Source: Wenxinia saemankumensis | GTDB taxonomy: Bacteria > Pseudomonadota > Alphaproteobacteria > Rhodobacterales > Rhodobacteraceae | Reading direction: 5' to 3' | Length of the DNA: 64,000 bases | Assembly: GCF_900141735.1 (NCBI RefSeq) | Contig: NZ_FQYO01000003.1 | Span: 666,076-730,075 of the forward strand | Shown here: in pieces, positions 44,079-53,198 of the stretch | Layout: each line of letters begins with the position of its first letter | Position numbering within the stretch: the stretch's first letter is position 1 | Notes under the pieces: generated by a model | What the model was told of the DNA's origin: nothing | Databases searched by the model: none | What the model saw: only the letters and a program-made list of their open reading frames with translations | Translations under genes and position numbers: made by a program

Positions 44079-45304
44079 GCCTCGCCTCGCGCTTCAAGGC
44101 GGCGGCGCTGGCGCTCTGGTCGGGGCCGGCCGAGCCCCTGCCGGTCGCGATGTCCGGCGGCATCACCGCGTCGGGCGAGGTGGTCTCGGACCGCAGTGCC
44201 CTGTCGCTCTCGGCCGTATGGGGATGCGTCAACCTGCTGGCCGGGACGGTCGGAACCCTGCCGATCGGCATCCACCGCAAGGGCGCGTCGGGCGAGCGGA
44301 TCGCGGTGACGGACCATCCGCTCGGGCGCGTGCTCAACGTCAGCCCGAACTTCGACCAGACGGCGGTCGACTTCCTGGAATTCCTCGAGGCTTCGCTGGA
44401 GCTCTGGGGCAATGCCTACGCCGAAGTGGAGCGCGACGGGGGCCGGATCGTCGGACTGATGCCGGTCGATCCGCGCCGGGTGCAGACGCGGCGCCTCGAC
44501 AATGGGTCGATCGAGTATCGCTGGGCGGACGATCGCGGCCGACAGCGCACCCGCCGCGACGGCGAGATGTTCCACGTCAGGGGCTTCGGGGGCAATCCGC
44601 TCGGCGGCCTCTCCGTCCTGCAGGTGGCCCGGCAGTCTCTCGGCCTCGCGCAGGCCGTGGAGACCGCGGCGAGCCGGACCTTTCGCAACAGCATTCGCCC
44701 GTCCGGGGTGATCACCTTCAAGGAATGGCTGAGCCAGGATCAGCGAAAGGTTGCGCGCGAGGAGCTGCTCGACCAGTTTGCCGGCGCCGCCAATACCGGC
44801 AAGCCCTTCATCGCGGAGGGCGGCATGACCTGGCAGCAGCTCTCGATCAACCCGGACGACGCGCAGATGCTCGAGTCGCGGAAGTTCTCGGTCGAGGAAA
44901 TCTGCCGGTTCTTCGGCGTGCCGCCGCACATGATCGGCCACACCGAGAGCTCGACCTCCTGGGGGACAGGCCTCGAGCAGCAGACGCTGGCCTTCCAGAA
45001 GTTCACGCTGCGTCGCCGGCTGAAGCGGATCGAACAGGCGATCGCGAAGCAGCTGCTCAGCGACCAGGACCGCGCCGCCGGCGTCTATGCCGAGTTCAAC
45101 CTCGAGGGTCTGCTGCGCGCCGACAGCGCCGCGCGCGGCGCCTTCTACGCGACCGGCCTGCAGAACGGCTGGATGACGATCAACGAAGTGCGCGAGCGCG
45201 AGAACCTGCCCCCCGTCGAGGGCGGGAACGTGCCGCGCATGCAGGTGCAGAACGTGCCGATCACCGAACCCGTCGCGCTGCGGCGGATCAGCGAAGGAGG
45301 CTGA
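44075..45304 (+). CDS. Phage portal protein (HK97 family)
   Basis: A 409-residue portal forming the head vertex through which DNA enters. Family signatures are SLSAVWGCVNLLAGTVGTLP, LEASLELWGNAYAEVERDGG and FGVPPHMIGHTESSTSWGTGL. The GTG start overlaps the terminase stop. Length is normal for HK97 gp3-like portals. Confidence 0.95.
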   Translation: MSLASRFKAAALALWSGPAEPLPVAMSGGITASGEVVSDRSALSLSAVWGCVNLLAGTVGTLPIGIHRKGASGERIAVTDHPLGRVLNVSPNFDQTAVDFLEFLEASLELWGNAYAEVERDGGRIVGLMPVDPRRVQTRRLDNGSIEYRWADDRGRQRTRRDGEMFHVRGFGGNPLGGLSVLQVARQSLGLAQAVETAASRTFRNSIRPSGVITFKEWLSQDQRKVAREELLDQFAGAANTGKPFIAEGGMTWQQLSINPDDAQMLESRKFSVEEICRFFGVPPHMIGHTESSTSWGTGLEQQTLAFQKFTLRRRLKRIEQAIAKQLLSDQDRAAGVYAEFNLEGLLRADSAARGAFYATGLQNGWMTINEVRERENLPPVEGGNVPRMQVQNVPITEPVALRRISEGG

Positions 45305-45308
45305 GCCC

Positions 45309-45989
45309 ATGCTGACGAAACAGGCCGCCCCGGTCCTCGAGGTGAAGGAGCTGGGCGAGAGCGGATCGATCGTCGGCTATGCGTCGACCTTCGGCGGCGA
45401 GCCGGATTCCTACGGCGACATCATCCAGGCCGGTGCCTATGCCGAGAGCCTCGCCACCCACGCGGCGAAGGGATCCATGCCGAAGCTGTTCTGGCAGCAC
45501 GACAGCCACGAGCCGATCGGCCGCTGGACCTCGGCGAAAGAGGACGATCACGGCCTGCTCGTCGAGGGCCGGCTGAACATGGACGTGCAGCGCGGCCGCG
45601 AGGCGCACGCGCTGCTGAAGGCGGGCGACATCGACGGGCTGTCGATCGGCTACCGGATTGTCGAGTACACGCACAACCGCGAGGACGAGACCTGGCTGCT
45701 GACGAAGCTCGACCTCATCGAGGTCTCGGTCGTGTCGGTGCCGGCCAACGTCAACGCCACGGTCGGGGCGGTGAAGGCCGCTCGGCGGGCCGAGGAGATC
45801 ACGGAAAAGCTCAAGGCTGGGGACCGGCTGACCGAGCGGGAATTCGAGGCGCTGCTCAAGGGGACCTTGGGGCTCTCGAATTCCGAGGCGGAGCGCGCCG
45901 CACGCATCCACCTCAAGGGGCAGGGGGAGCCTGCCGAACCTGCGGAGCCGAGGGCGCTGGAATTCCTGCGCGCCATGACCGCGGCCTGA
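45309..45989 (+). CDS. HK97-family prohead protease
   Basis: A 226-residue serine protease that matures the capsid. GYASTFGGEPDSYGDIIQAG, PKLFWQHDSHEPIGRW (catalytic His region) and DGLSIGYRI (catalytic Ser) followed by LIEVSVVSVPANVNA are family hallmarks. The C-terminal 70 residues are helical and may act as a scaffold. It lies four bases after the portal gene. Confidence 0.95.
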   Translation: MLTKQAAPVLEVKELGESGSIVGYASTFGGEPDSYGDIIQAGAYAESLATHAAKGSMPKLFWQHDSHEPIGRWTSAKEDDHGLLVEGRLNMDVQRGREAHALLKAGDIDGLSIGYRIVEYTHNREDETWLLTKLDLIEVSVVSVPANVNATVGAVKAARRAEEITEKLKAGDRLTEREFEALLKGTLGLSNSEAERAARIHLKGQGEPAEPAEPRALEFLRAMTAA

Positions 45990-46029
45990 TCGGCCGCTCC
46001 ACCCACTTTTCCTGATGAGGAGGGCTCCC

Positions 46030-47226
46030 ATGCCCAAGGACTTCCAGACGGCCGAGGAGATGGCCGCCCACGTCAAGACCCTGATGACCGAGGCCACCGA
46101 CAAGGTGCGCGAGATCGCGCAGGACGCGCTCGGCAAGGCCGAAAAGGGCGAGACCCTCGGCTCCTCCGCCAAGGAGGCCGCCGACGAAGCGCTGCTGAAG
46201 ATGAACGAGCTGCGCGAGCAGGTCTCGGGTCTCGAGCAGAAGATGGCCCGCGGCGGCGCGGGCGGCGCGCCCGAGGAGAAGTCGATCGGGCGCCGCTTCG
46301 TCGAGGACGAGGACGTCAAGGCCTGGCTCGACGGGAATCCCACCGCCGGCAAGGCCGAGATGCGGATGAAGGCGACGATCACCACGGCGACCACCGACGC
46401 CGACGGCTCGACCGGCGAGGTGATCAACCCGGTGCGGGGGGCCATGCGCCTGCTGCCCGAGCGCCGCCTGACGATCCGTGACCTGCTGCCGCAGGGCCGG
46501 ATGACCGTCGGCCAGTTCGAGTACCCGCAGGAGACCGGCTTCAACAACAACGCGGCGCCGGTCGCCGAAGGCGCGGTCAAGCCGACCTCCGATCTGCAGC
46601 TGGCGATGAAGACGGCGAACGCGCGCGTCATCGCCCACCTGATGAAGGTCTCGCAGCAGGCGCTGTCCGACGTCGAGATGCTGCGCTCGCTCATCGACCA
46701 GCGCCTGCTCTACGGCCTCGACTATGCCGAGGAGAACCAGATCCTGAACGGGGACGGCACCGGTCAGAACCTCTCCGGCCTAATGGTCAACTCGACGTCA
46801 TACGCCGCGCCGCTCACGCTGGGAGATGAGACGTCGATCGACCGGCTGCGCCTAGCCATGCTGCAGGCCGCGCTGACCGAATTCCCGGCGACCGCCCACG
46901 TGATGAACCCGATCGACTGGGCGTGGGTCGAGCTGCAGAAGGACACCGACGGCCGCTACATCATCGGCAATCCGCAGGGCTCGATCGCGCCGACGCTCTG
47001 GGGGCTGCCGGTGCTCGCCACCCAAGCGATGGCCGTCGACAAGTTCCTGACCGGCGCGTTCGAGAACGCGCAGATTTTCGACGTCTGGGACAGCCGGATC
47101 GAGACGGGCTACGTGAACGACGACTTCGCCCGCAACCTCGTCACGCTCCGCGCCGAGAAGCGCTTGGCGCTCGCCGTCTACCGCCCCGAGGGCTTCATCT
47201 ACGGCGACTTCGGCCGCGTCGCCTGA
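46030..47226 (+). CDS. Major capsid protein (HK97 family)
   Basis: A 398-residue major head protein. The first 90 residues form a coiled-coil delta domain (EEMAAHVKTLMTEATDKVRE), removed by the protease in HK97-like phages. The folded part has VINPVRGAMRLLPERRLTIRD, AEENQILNGDGTGQNLSGLM and YRPEGFIYGDFGRV. AGGAGG stands 7 bases before the ATG at 46030. Confidence 0.95.
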   Translation: MPKDFQTAEEMAAHVKTLMTEATDKVREIAQDALGKAEKGETLGSSAKEAADEALLKMNELREQVSGLEQKMARGGAGGAPEEKSIGRRFVEDEDVKAWLDGNPTAGKAEMRMKATITTATTDADGSTGEVINPVRGAMRLLPERRLTIRDLLPQGRMTVGQFEYPQETGFNNNAAPVAEGAVKPTSDLQLAMKTANARVIAHLMKVSQQALSDVEMLRSLIDQRLLYGLDYAEENQILNGDGTGQNLSGLMVNSTSYAAPLTLGDETSIDRLRLAMLQAALTEFPATAHVMNPIDWAWVELQKDTDGRYIIGNPQGSIAPTLWGLPVLATQAMAVDKFLTGAFENAQIFDVWDSRIETGYVNDDFARNLVTLRAEKRLALAVYRPEGFIYGDFGRVA

Positions 47227-47312
47227 TCCTGCCGGCACGCTGGCGAAGAAGGGCGGGCCCGTGGCCCGCCCTCTCTGCGAGCGCGCCGCTCGACCCCGAA
47301 AAGGAGATCACC

Positions 47313-47504
47313 GTGGCGAAGAAGAGCTTCACCGTACTGCGTCGTCACCAGGGCGACAGATTCTACGAGGAGGGGGACACCCGGGAGGCGAACCCCACGG
47401 ATGTGGCGCATCTCGTCGAGAGCGGGGTCCTGGTCGAGGAGAAATCCCGCTCCGTCCCGAAGAACAAGGCGGTCGAGAGCGCGCCGAAGAACAAGGCCGG
47501 CTGA
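47313..47504 (+). CDS. Small phage protein between capsid and connector genes
   Basis: A 63-residue basic protein with a GTG start behind AAGGAG. It begins VAKKSFTVLRRHQGDRFYEEGD and ends in a repeated PKNKA motif. Similar small genes lie after the capsid gene in many Rhodobacterales siphophages; they may be head decoration or connector accessories. Role not established. Confidence 0.65.
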   Translation: MAKKSFTVLRRHQGDRFYEEGDTREANPTDVAHLVESGVLVEEKSRSVPKNKAVESAPKNKAG

Positions 47505-47510
47505 ACATCC

Positions 47511-48083
47511 ATGCGCTCGCCTTATCGCCCTGTCCGTACGGTCCCACCCGTGACGACGCCGGTCAGCCTCGATGAGGCGAAGGCCCATCTCAGGATCGAT
47601 GGCGACGACGAGGACCTCCTCATCTCGTCGCTGATCGAAGCCGCGACGGGTCATCTCGACGGGGCCGACGGCGTCCTGGGCCGGTGTCTGGTCACCCAGA
47701 CCTGGACGGTCCGTTTCGATTACTGGGCGTCGGTCCTCCGGTTGCCGTTCCCGGATGTGCGATCGGTTGAGATCTCGTTCGGCGGAGCCGAGCCCGCGCC
47801 CGCCAGCGCATACGACCTGATCGAGGACAGCTCGAGCGCGCTGATCTATCTCGACGCGGACTTCGCGCGCCCCGCGCCGGTGGAAGGTCGCGGCGGGATC
47901 ACGGTGACGCTCGTCGCCGGCTACGGCGATGCGGCGGACGTCCCCGCGCCGATCAAGGCCGCCATCCTGCTCACGGTGGGTGCACTGTTCGAGAACCGCG
48001 AGCAGACCATCGTCGGCGCGAGCGTGGCCGAGCATCCCCTTGCTCGTGCGCTGATGGCGCCCTTCCGGCGGATCGCGTTCTGA
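47511..48083 (+). CDS. Head-tail connector protein
   Basis: A 190-residue protein of the gp6/gp8-like connector family, recognised by VSLDEAKAHLRIDGDDEDLLIS SLIE-type start, a central FPDVRSVEISFGG, and the C-terminal IKAAILLTVGALFENRE. It forms a ring below the portal. It is followed one base later by the head closure gene. Confidence 0.85.
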   Translation: MRSPYRPVRTVPPVTTPVSLDEAKAHLRIDGDDEDLLISSLIEAATGHLDGADGVLGRCLVTQTWTVRFDYWASVLRLPFPDVRSVEISFGGAEPAPASAYDLIEDSSSALIYLDADFARPAPVEGRGGITVTLVAGYGDAADVPAPIKAAILLTVGALFENREQTIVGASVAEHPLARALMAPFRRIAF

Positions 48084-48084
48084 C

Positions 48085-48417
48085 ATGGCCGCCGGGCACT
48101 ATCGCGACCGCGTGACGATCGAGCGGCAGGCCGAGGAGCCGGACGAGTTCGGCAACGTCAGCGGCGCTTGGAGCGCGCATCTGACGCTCTGGGCCGACGT
48201 GCTCGAGCGCACGGGCGGTGAGAAACTGGCCGGGGGCGCCATCGAGGCAGGCCGGCTCGCCACGGTGCGTCTGCGGTCCTCGTCTGCTTCGCGGGGCATC
48301 ACAGCCGCCGACCGGCTGGTCGCGCGGGGCGACACCTGGAACATCCGCTCGATCGCGAATGTCGGCCGGAAGGGCGACGTCCTCGAGCTGCTCTGCGAGG
48401 CGGGGGTCGCAACATGA
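48085..48417 (+). CDS. Phage head closure protein
   Basis: A 110-residue protein of the head-tail joining family (SPP1 gp16-like). It has the pattern RDRVTIERQAEEPDEFGNVS, GAWSAHLTLWADVLERTGGE and DTWNIRSIAN. It plugs the filled head. It overlaps the next gene by four bases. Confidence 0.85.
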   Translation: MAAGHYRDRVTIERQAEEPDEFGNVSGAWSAHLTLWADVLERTGGEKLAGGAIEAGRLATVRLRSSSASRGITAADRLVARGDTWNIRSIANVGRKGDVLELLCEAGVAT

Positions 48418-48761
48418 GCCGCACGGTGATCGGGGCGGACCGCGTCCGCGCCAAGCTCGCCAAGCTGAAGGCGAACATGCCGAAGAATGTCGGCGAGGCT
48501 AACCGGAAATCCGGCGAGGAGCTAATCCGGATCATGCGGATCCTCCATCCTGGCGACGGCTCGACGAAGGCGGAGATCGAGGGCACCGCGAATGCGGACG
48601 GCTCGTTTCTGGTCGACGCAGGCTCGAAGGCAAAGGTCACCGAGGGCGACCGGGGGCCGCGGCCTTTCGTGAACCCGGCGCTGAAGGTCACCCGGAAAAA
48701 GCATGCGGCCCGCGCCAAGCGCGCGGCGCGCAAGGCCGTGAAGGATGCGTTCGGTGGCTGA
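48414..48761 (+). CDS. HK97 gp10-like tail completion protein
   Basis: A 115-residue protein with the HK97-gp10 pattern: an N-terminal helix (LAKLKANMPKNVGEANRKSG), central beta part, and GDRGPRPFVNPALKVTRKK, the conserved RPFxxPA segment. It acts at the head-tail joint or tail terminator. ATGA overlap with the closure gene. Confidence 0.83.
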   Translation: MSRTVIGADRVRAKLAKLKANMPKNVGEANRKSGEELIRIMRILHPGDGSTKAEIEGTANADGSFLVDAGSKAKVTEGDRGPRPFVNPALKVTRKKHAARAKRAARKAVKDAFGG

Positions 48762-49176
48762 GAGCCCGGAGGTGGAGCTGCAGAAGGCGCTGGTCGCCGT
48801 CCTGCGTGCCGATGCCGCTGTCGCCGCGCTGGTGGGGGTGCGGATCTATGACGAGCCGCCTCAGACGCCGGTGCGGCCGTTCATCCGCATCGGCAACATC
48901 GAGGGTGCCCCGGTGCGGACCGACGGGATCGAAACGGCGGCGCTGATCACCTTCTCAGTCGAGGGTCATTCCCGGCCGTTGGCCGGGCGGGTCGAGGCGG
49001 CCCGCGTTGTCGCGGCCGCCATCGCCGCGCTCGACGAGCGCGAGGCGGACCTCGCCGTCGCCGGGCACAGGCTGGTGCGGCTGCAATTCATCACCACCGC
49101 CACGATCCGGGATTCGGACGGGCAGAGCTACCAGTCGAACGCCGCCTTCGAGGCGCTGCTCGACCGCGCCCCCTAA
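48745..49176 (+). CDS. DUF3168 tail completion/terminator protein
   Basis: A 143-residue protein of the DUF3168 family: LQKALVAVLRADAAVAALVG, then VRIYDEPPQTPVRPFIRIGN and EARRV-type helix, ending YQSNAAFEALLD. It caps the tail tube in similar phages. ATG 48745 or GTG 48754 could be the start; the latter has an AAGGA site 8 bases upstream and gives an 8-base overlap. Confidence 0.83.
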   Translation: MRSVAESPEVELQKALVAVLRADAAVAALVGVRIYDEPPQTPVRPFIRIGNIEGAPVRTDGIETAALITFSVEGHSRPLAGRVEAARVVAAAIAALDEREADLAVAGHRLVRLQFITTATIRDSDGQSYQSNAAFEALLDRAP

Positions 49177-49216
49177 GCCCTTGGGCAAGGCCTCAACCTG
49201 AGAGAAGGAGCCAGCG

Positions 49217-49657
49217 ATGGCCAAGCAGAAGGGGCGGCAGCTCCTCATCAAGAAGGCGGTCGCCGCGACCCCGACCAACTTCGCCACCGTCTGCGGGATG
49301 ACGTCGAAGACGATCTCGTTCAACAATAACCAGATCGACGTCACCACGCCCGACTGCGAAACGCCCGGCGGCCCGCTCTGGCGCGAGCTCAGCGAGGGGA
49401 TCAAGTCGATTTCCGTCAGCGGCAACGGCTTGTTTGAGGGCACGGCCTCCGAAAAGGAGATGCTCGCCCTGGCCACCGCCGACACCCCGCAGGCACCCTT
49501 CCAGATCATCGTGCCCGGGCTCGGCACCTTTGAGGGACCCTTCCTGCTGAGCGCGATGGAGTACGGCGGCGAAATGGAGGGCAGCGTCACCTACACGCTG
49601 ACCCTCGAATCCGCCGGCGAGATCACGTTTACCCCGGCCCCGAACCCGGCGCCCTGA
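49217..49657 (+). CDS. Major tail tube protein
   Basis: A 146-residue tail tube subunit of the TP901-1-like group. Typical are the LLIKKAVAATPTNFATVCGM start, DVTTPDCETPGGPLWRELSE, and the late MEGSVTYTLTLESAGEITF. AGAAGGAG stands 9 bases upstream. It overlaps the next gene by one base. Confidence 0.9.
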   Translation: MAKQKGRQLLIKKAVAATPTNFATVCGMTSKTISFNNNQIDVTTPDCETPGGPLWRELSEGIKSISVSGNGLFEGTASEKEMLALATADTPQAPFQIIVPGLGTFEGPFLLSAMEYGGEMEGSVTYTLTLESAGEITFTPAPNPAP

Positions 49658-50073
49658 TGACCGGAGCGGCGGGGGCCAGCACCCTGGAGGAGGAGATCGG
49701 AGGTGTCCGCCGCCCGCTCCTCCTCCGCCTGGGCGAGATCGAGAAGTTCGAGGCGCACTGGGCGCCCTACGGCGTCCTCGCCCTCTTCGACCAGCTCATG
49801 GGCAAGGGGCAGGCGCCGCAGCTGCGCCATGTCCGCGACATCGTCGCCCTCGGCCTGATCGGGGGCGGGATGCGCGATGGCGCGGCCGACCAGCTGGTGC
49901 GGGGTCTGCCGCTGTCGGAGACCCGCAAGCTGCAGGCCATCGCCGGCCGGCTTCTCGGCCTGACGTTCTACCCGGACGTCGCGAGTGGGGATGCCAAAAA
50001 AAAAGCGTCGGCTGGATCGGCCAAGGAAAGCGCGACCCCGCCAGTGACGGACGGTTCGGCGCCCGAGACCTGA
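49657..50073 (+). CDS. Tail assembly chaperone, short form (GTA-gp10-like)
   Basis: A 138-residue protein of the GTA-gp10 family: VRRPLLLRLGEIEKFEAHWA, then LFDQLMGKGQAPQLRHVRDI and VALGLIGGGM. It occupies the place of lambda gpG, between tail tube and tape measure, and chaperones the tape measure. Near its end it contains nine adenines (AAA AAA AAA, codons for K114-K116), a slippery site for -1 frameshifting into the ORF ending at 50252. After the site the zero frame continues only 22 low-complexity codons. Confidence 0.85.
   Translation: MTGAAGASTLEEEIGGVRRPLLLRLGEIEKFEAHWAPYGVLALFDQLMGKGQAPQLRHVRDIVALGLIGGGMRDGAADQLVRGLPLSETRKLQAIAGRLLGLTFYPDVASGDAKKKASAGSAKESATPPVTDGSAPET
49996..50004 (+). 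promoter_or_regulatory. Slippery A9 sequence for programmed -1 frameshift
   Basis: Nine consecutive A bases lie in an otherwise very GC-rich gene. A -1 slip from the last AAA enters a frame open to 50252. Confidence 0.7.
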
Positions 50074-50252
50074 TCCGCAACATCTGCGGCGCCACGAGCC
50101 GCCTGCCCGCCGAAGTGCGGGCGATGACCCCCGAGGAGGCGAGCCTCTGGGTGGAGAGCTGGAACGCGGCGCAGCGCGCGGCGGCCGGCGAAGTCGAGCC
50201 GATGTCCCGCGACCGGCTGCATGAACTGAAGGACCAGTACCCGGATGTCTGA
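50004..50252 (+). CDS. Tail assembly chaperone, frameshift extension (T domain)
   Basis: Read in the -1 frame relative to the gp10-like gene, this 82-codon segment is well coding (SVGWIGQGKRDPASDGRFGA, RDLIRNICGATSRLPAEVRA, MTPEEASLWVESWNAAQRAA, DRLHELKDQYPDV). It has no start codon with a ribosome site at its beginning. Fused after residue 116 of the upstream protein it gives about 198 residues, equivalent to lambda gpGT. It overlaps the tape measure start by eight bases. Confidence 0.75.
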   Translation, partial: SVGWIGQGKRDPASDGRFGARDLIRNICGATSRLPAEVRAMTPEEASLWVESWNAAQRAAAGEVEPMSRDRLHELKDQYPDV

Positions 50253-52572
50253 AGAGACCGAGCGCATCGCAATCCTGCTGCAGGCCCGAGACCGGGATTT
50301 CCAGCGGGCAATGGATCGAAACAACAGGCTGATTGCGAAGTTCGAGCGGGACGCGACGCGCGGCACGACCCAGATGTCTCGGAACGTCGAGCGGAACATG
50401 GGGCTGGTCAGTCGCGCCATGTCCTCGGTTGCCGCCGGGTTTCTGGCCGGGGGGCCCATCGGGATCATCACCGCCGTCGGCGCGGCGACGGTCGGGACGC
50501 TGGCTCAGGTCTCGAAAGGCATCGCGACCATCGGGGACGAGGCGCGGCGCTCGGGTCTCGGAACGACTGCTTTCCAAGAGCTATCCTTCGTCGCGACGCA
50601 GAGCCGGATTCCGGTCGATGCGCTGATCGACGGAATGAAGGAGCTCAACCTGCGGGCGGACGAGTTCGTGACAACCGGGGGTGGCTCGGCCGCAGACGCC
50701 TTCAAGCGCATTGGCCTCGAAGGAGCCGAGCTTGCCAGCGCCCTCGAAGATCCGAAGGAGCTGATGCTCGACATCATCGACCGGATGGAGAGTCTCGATG
50801 AGGCGGCGCAGATCCGCGTGGCCGACGAGATCTTCGGCGGTACCGGCGGCGAGCGCTTCGTCGAACTGCTCGCCCAAGGCGACGAGGGTGTCCGGCAGCT
50901 GATCGAGCGCGCGCACGAAGTCGGCGCGGTCATGGACGAGGACATGATCGAGAAGGCCGCTGAGCTCGATCGAAAGTTCTCCGAGATCCAGACCCGCGTC
51001 TCGAGCATCTTCAAGACCATGGTCATCGAGGGCGTCGATGCCTTCGACACCCTGTTCGACGCGATGCAGCCCACGCTCGACGAAATCGATCGAGCGGCTG
51101 CAACGGCCGAACGTCTGGCTGATCTCGGTATCGACGGAGGAGATCTCGACGCCTCTTCCTTGGATGCCGCCGCTGATACGGCTGAGGCGGCTGCCATCAG
51201 CTACGACTATCTGGCGGTAGCGGCGCGCGAGGCTGCCGCAGCCATCAGCAGCGGAATTCTGGATTTCGGCCATCTCGTCGATGCTGGCGAAGCACTGAGG
51301 CTTCTCAGCCTCGCCGATGAAATGCGGAGTATTTCGCAGGCGCTGCAGACCGGCCAGGGAGACAGCGAGGCTTTGGCCGCCCGGCTAGATGAGGTTCGGG
51401 CGGAGGCCGAGACAGCGGTTCAGGCGATGCGCCAGATCGATGGTGTCAGCGTCGGAGGGATCATCGGGCGGCTCAGCCAGCTCGGGGGGGCGCTCAACAC
51501 GGTGCGCAATCTCGCAAACGCTGCCGCAGCGGCGGTCGCAACGGCGCTTCAATCGCAGAGCCGGCCCGTGGGGCAGCAGCGCTCTGCCGATCGGCTTTCG
51601 CAGCAGGAGGATCGGCTCGGCAACATTCCGATGGCGCCCGAACCCGCCGCCCCTGTGCCTTTCGCCGGCCCGCGCCCAGAGGCGCGCGACGAGCATGACA
51701 TCGATCTCGGCTACTACCCAGAGACTGGGGGCGGTGGCGGCGGCGGAGGTGGTGGCGGTTCCGGCGGCGGCGGTGCCGCGCGCCAGTCGGACTATGCCCG
51801 CGAGGTCGAATCCATCCGCGAGCGGACGGCCGCTCTCGAGCTCGAAGCGGCAGAGCTCATTGCCGTGGCCGCATCCGGTCGGGACATGGCCGACGCGATC
51901 GAGTTCGCCCGCCAGCGGGCCGAGCTGCTGACCGCCGCGCAGGAAGACGGCCGCGAGATTACGCCCGAGCTGCGCGAGGAGATCGATGCCCTGGCCGAGG
52001 CCTACATCACGGCCGGGGACAACGCCGAGGAGGCCGCCGACAGGATCGAGCGCATCCGCGAGAACGCCGAAACGGGCGCCGACGCCATGTCCGATCTCTT
52101 CATGGCGATTACCGAGGGCGGCGATTCCGCGCGGCAGGCGCTGTCCCGGCTGATCCTGCAGCTGGCGCAGGTCCAGATCAGCCGGGGGTTCGGGATGCTG
52201 TCGCAGCAGGGCGGCTGGGTCGGTGCCGCGTTCGGCGCTCTCGGCGCCGGCCTCTCCGGCGAACGGGCTCGGGGCGGGTCGGTCCGGGCAGGCAGCGCCT
52301 ACCTCGTCAACGAGGACACTCCGAACTCGGAGATATTCGTCCCGTCCCGGTCCGGCGCCATCCTCAACGTGCCGCAGGCGCAGGCCGCCCTGTCGTCCGC
52401 TGCGGGCGCAGGCGGAGGACGGACGGAAATCGTCGTCCGTCACGAGCCGGGGGTCATCGTCGAGATCGTCGAGAACAGGGCAGGGGCGATGATCCAGCAG
52501 AACAACGCCGCGCTCGACTCGGGCTTCAACGCACGCGCGCGGGGCGCGGTGCAGGATCGACGGGTCCGCTGA
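50245..52572 (+). CDS. Tail tape measure protein
   Basis: A 775-residue protein that sets tail length and is ejected with the DNA. It is largely helical. It has a hydrophobic segment (SSVAAGFLAGGPIGIITAVG, residues about 59-90), a TP901-like core (FKRIGLEGAELASALEDPKE), a striking glycine-rich linker (about residues 494-508) and a C-terminal GGSVRAGSAYLVNEDTPNSE, IFVPSRSGAIL typical of tape measures. At about 0.15 nm per residue it suggests a tail near 115 nm. Confidence 0.93.
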   Translation: MSEETERIAILLQARDRDFQRAMDRNNRLIAKFERDATRGTTQMSRNVERNMGLVSRAMSSVAAGFLAGGPIGIITAVGAATVGTLAQVSKGIATIGDEARRSGLGTTAFQELSFVATQSRIPVDALIDGMKELNLRADEFVTTGGGSAADAFKRIGLEGAELASALEDPKELMLDIIDRMESLDEAAQIRVADEIFGGTGGERFVELLAQGDEGVRQLIERAHEVGAVMDEDMIEKAAELDRKFSEIQTRVSSIFKTMVIEGVDAFDTLFDAMQPTLDEIDRAAATAERLADLGIDGGDLDASSLDAAADTAEAAAISYDYLAVAAREAAAAISSGILDFGHLVDAGEALRLLSLADEMRSISQALQTGQGDSEALAARLDEVRAEAETAVQAMRQIDGVSVGGIIGRLSQLGGALNTVRNLANAAAAAVATALQSQSRPVGQQRSADRLSQQEDRLGNIPMAPEPAAPVPFAGPRPEARDEHDIDLGYYPETGGGGGGGGGGGSGGGGAARQSDYAREVESIRERTAALELEAAELIAVAASGRDMADAIEFARQRAELLTAAQEDGREITPELREEIDALAEAYITAGDNAEEAADRIERIRENAETGADAMSDLFMAITEGGDSARQALSRLILQLAQVQISRGFGMLSQQGGWVGAAFGALGAGLSGERARGGSVRAGSAYLVNEDTPNSEIFVPSRSGAILNVPQAQAALSSAAGAGGGRTEIVVRHEPGVIVEIVENRAGAMIQQNNAALDSGFNARARGAVQDRRVR

Positions 52573-53198
52573 TGGCCTGGTCCGGGTTCCCGGTGCCGCT
52601 GAGCGGCTTCTTCGCCGACCTCGGCCGCCTGTCGGTGGTCTTCGACCTCGCCGAGGCCGTCGAGACTTCGGAGCTGACGGGCGGAGAGATCCTGTGCGCT
52701 TCGGTCGGTCCGCGCCTCTGGCAGGGCTCCGTCACCGTTCTGCCCTACCGCAGCGCCGCCCTCGAGCGCGCGGCGGCGCGGCTGCGCCGTCTGCAGGATC
52801 CGGATGCCTCGTTCCTCGTCATGCCGCCGCACATGCAGCGCCCCGGGCAGCCGGCCGCGACCATCGGCGGGATCCAGAACGGCCGAGAGCTGCGCCTGAA
52901 CATGACGCCCGGCGCGACCGTTCGCGCCGGCGAATTCCTGTCCTTCAGCTACGGGTCGTCCCCGGTTCGCCGCGCGCTTCACCAGGTGCTTCAGGATGCC
53001 ACCGCGGCCTCCGGCGGCCTCACCCCGTGGGTCGAGGTCACGCCGGCCATCCGGCCGGGCGCCACGGTGGGCGCGGCCGTCGAGCTGGCCCGGCCGGTCT
53101 GCAAGGCCGTCATCGTCCCGAGCAGCCTCAGCCCTGCCGCTTTCATGGCAGGCCGTGGAAACGATCTCTCCTTCGCCTGGCGGCAGACCCTCCGATGA
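52572..53198 (+). CDS. Distal tail / minor tail protein
   Basis: A 208-residue protein directly after the tape measure (TGATG overlap), the usual position of the distal tail protein. Beta-rich pattern with ILCASVGPRLWQGSVTVLPY and FLVMPPHMQRPGQP. No strong family match by eye, so the assignment rests mainly on gene order. Confidence 0.6.
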   Translation: MAWSGFPVPLSGFFADLGRLSVVFDLAEAVETSELTGGEILCASVGPRLWQGSVTVLPYRSAALERAAARLRRLQDPDASFLVMPPHMQRPGQPAATIGGIQNGRELRLNMTPGATVRAGEFLSFSYGSSPVRRALHQVLQDATAASGGLTPWVEVTPAIRPGATVGAAVELARPVCKAVIVPSSLSPAAFMAGRGNDLSFAWRQTLR

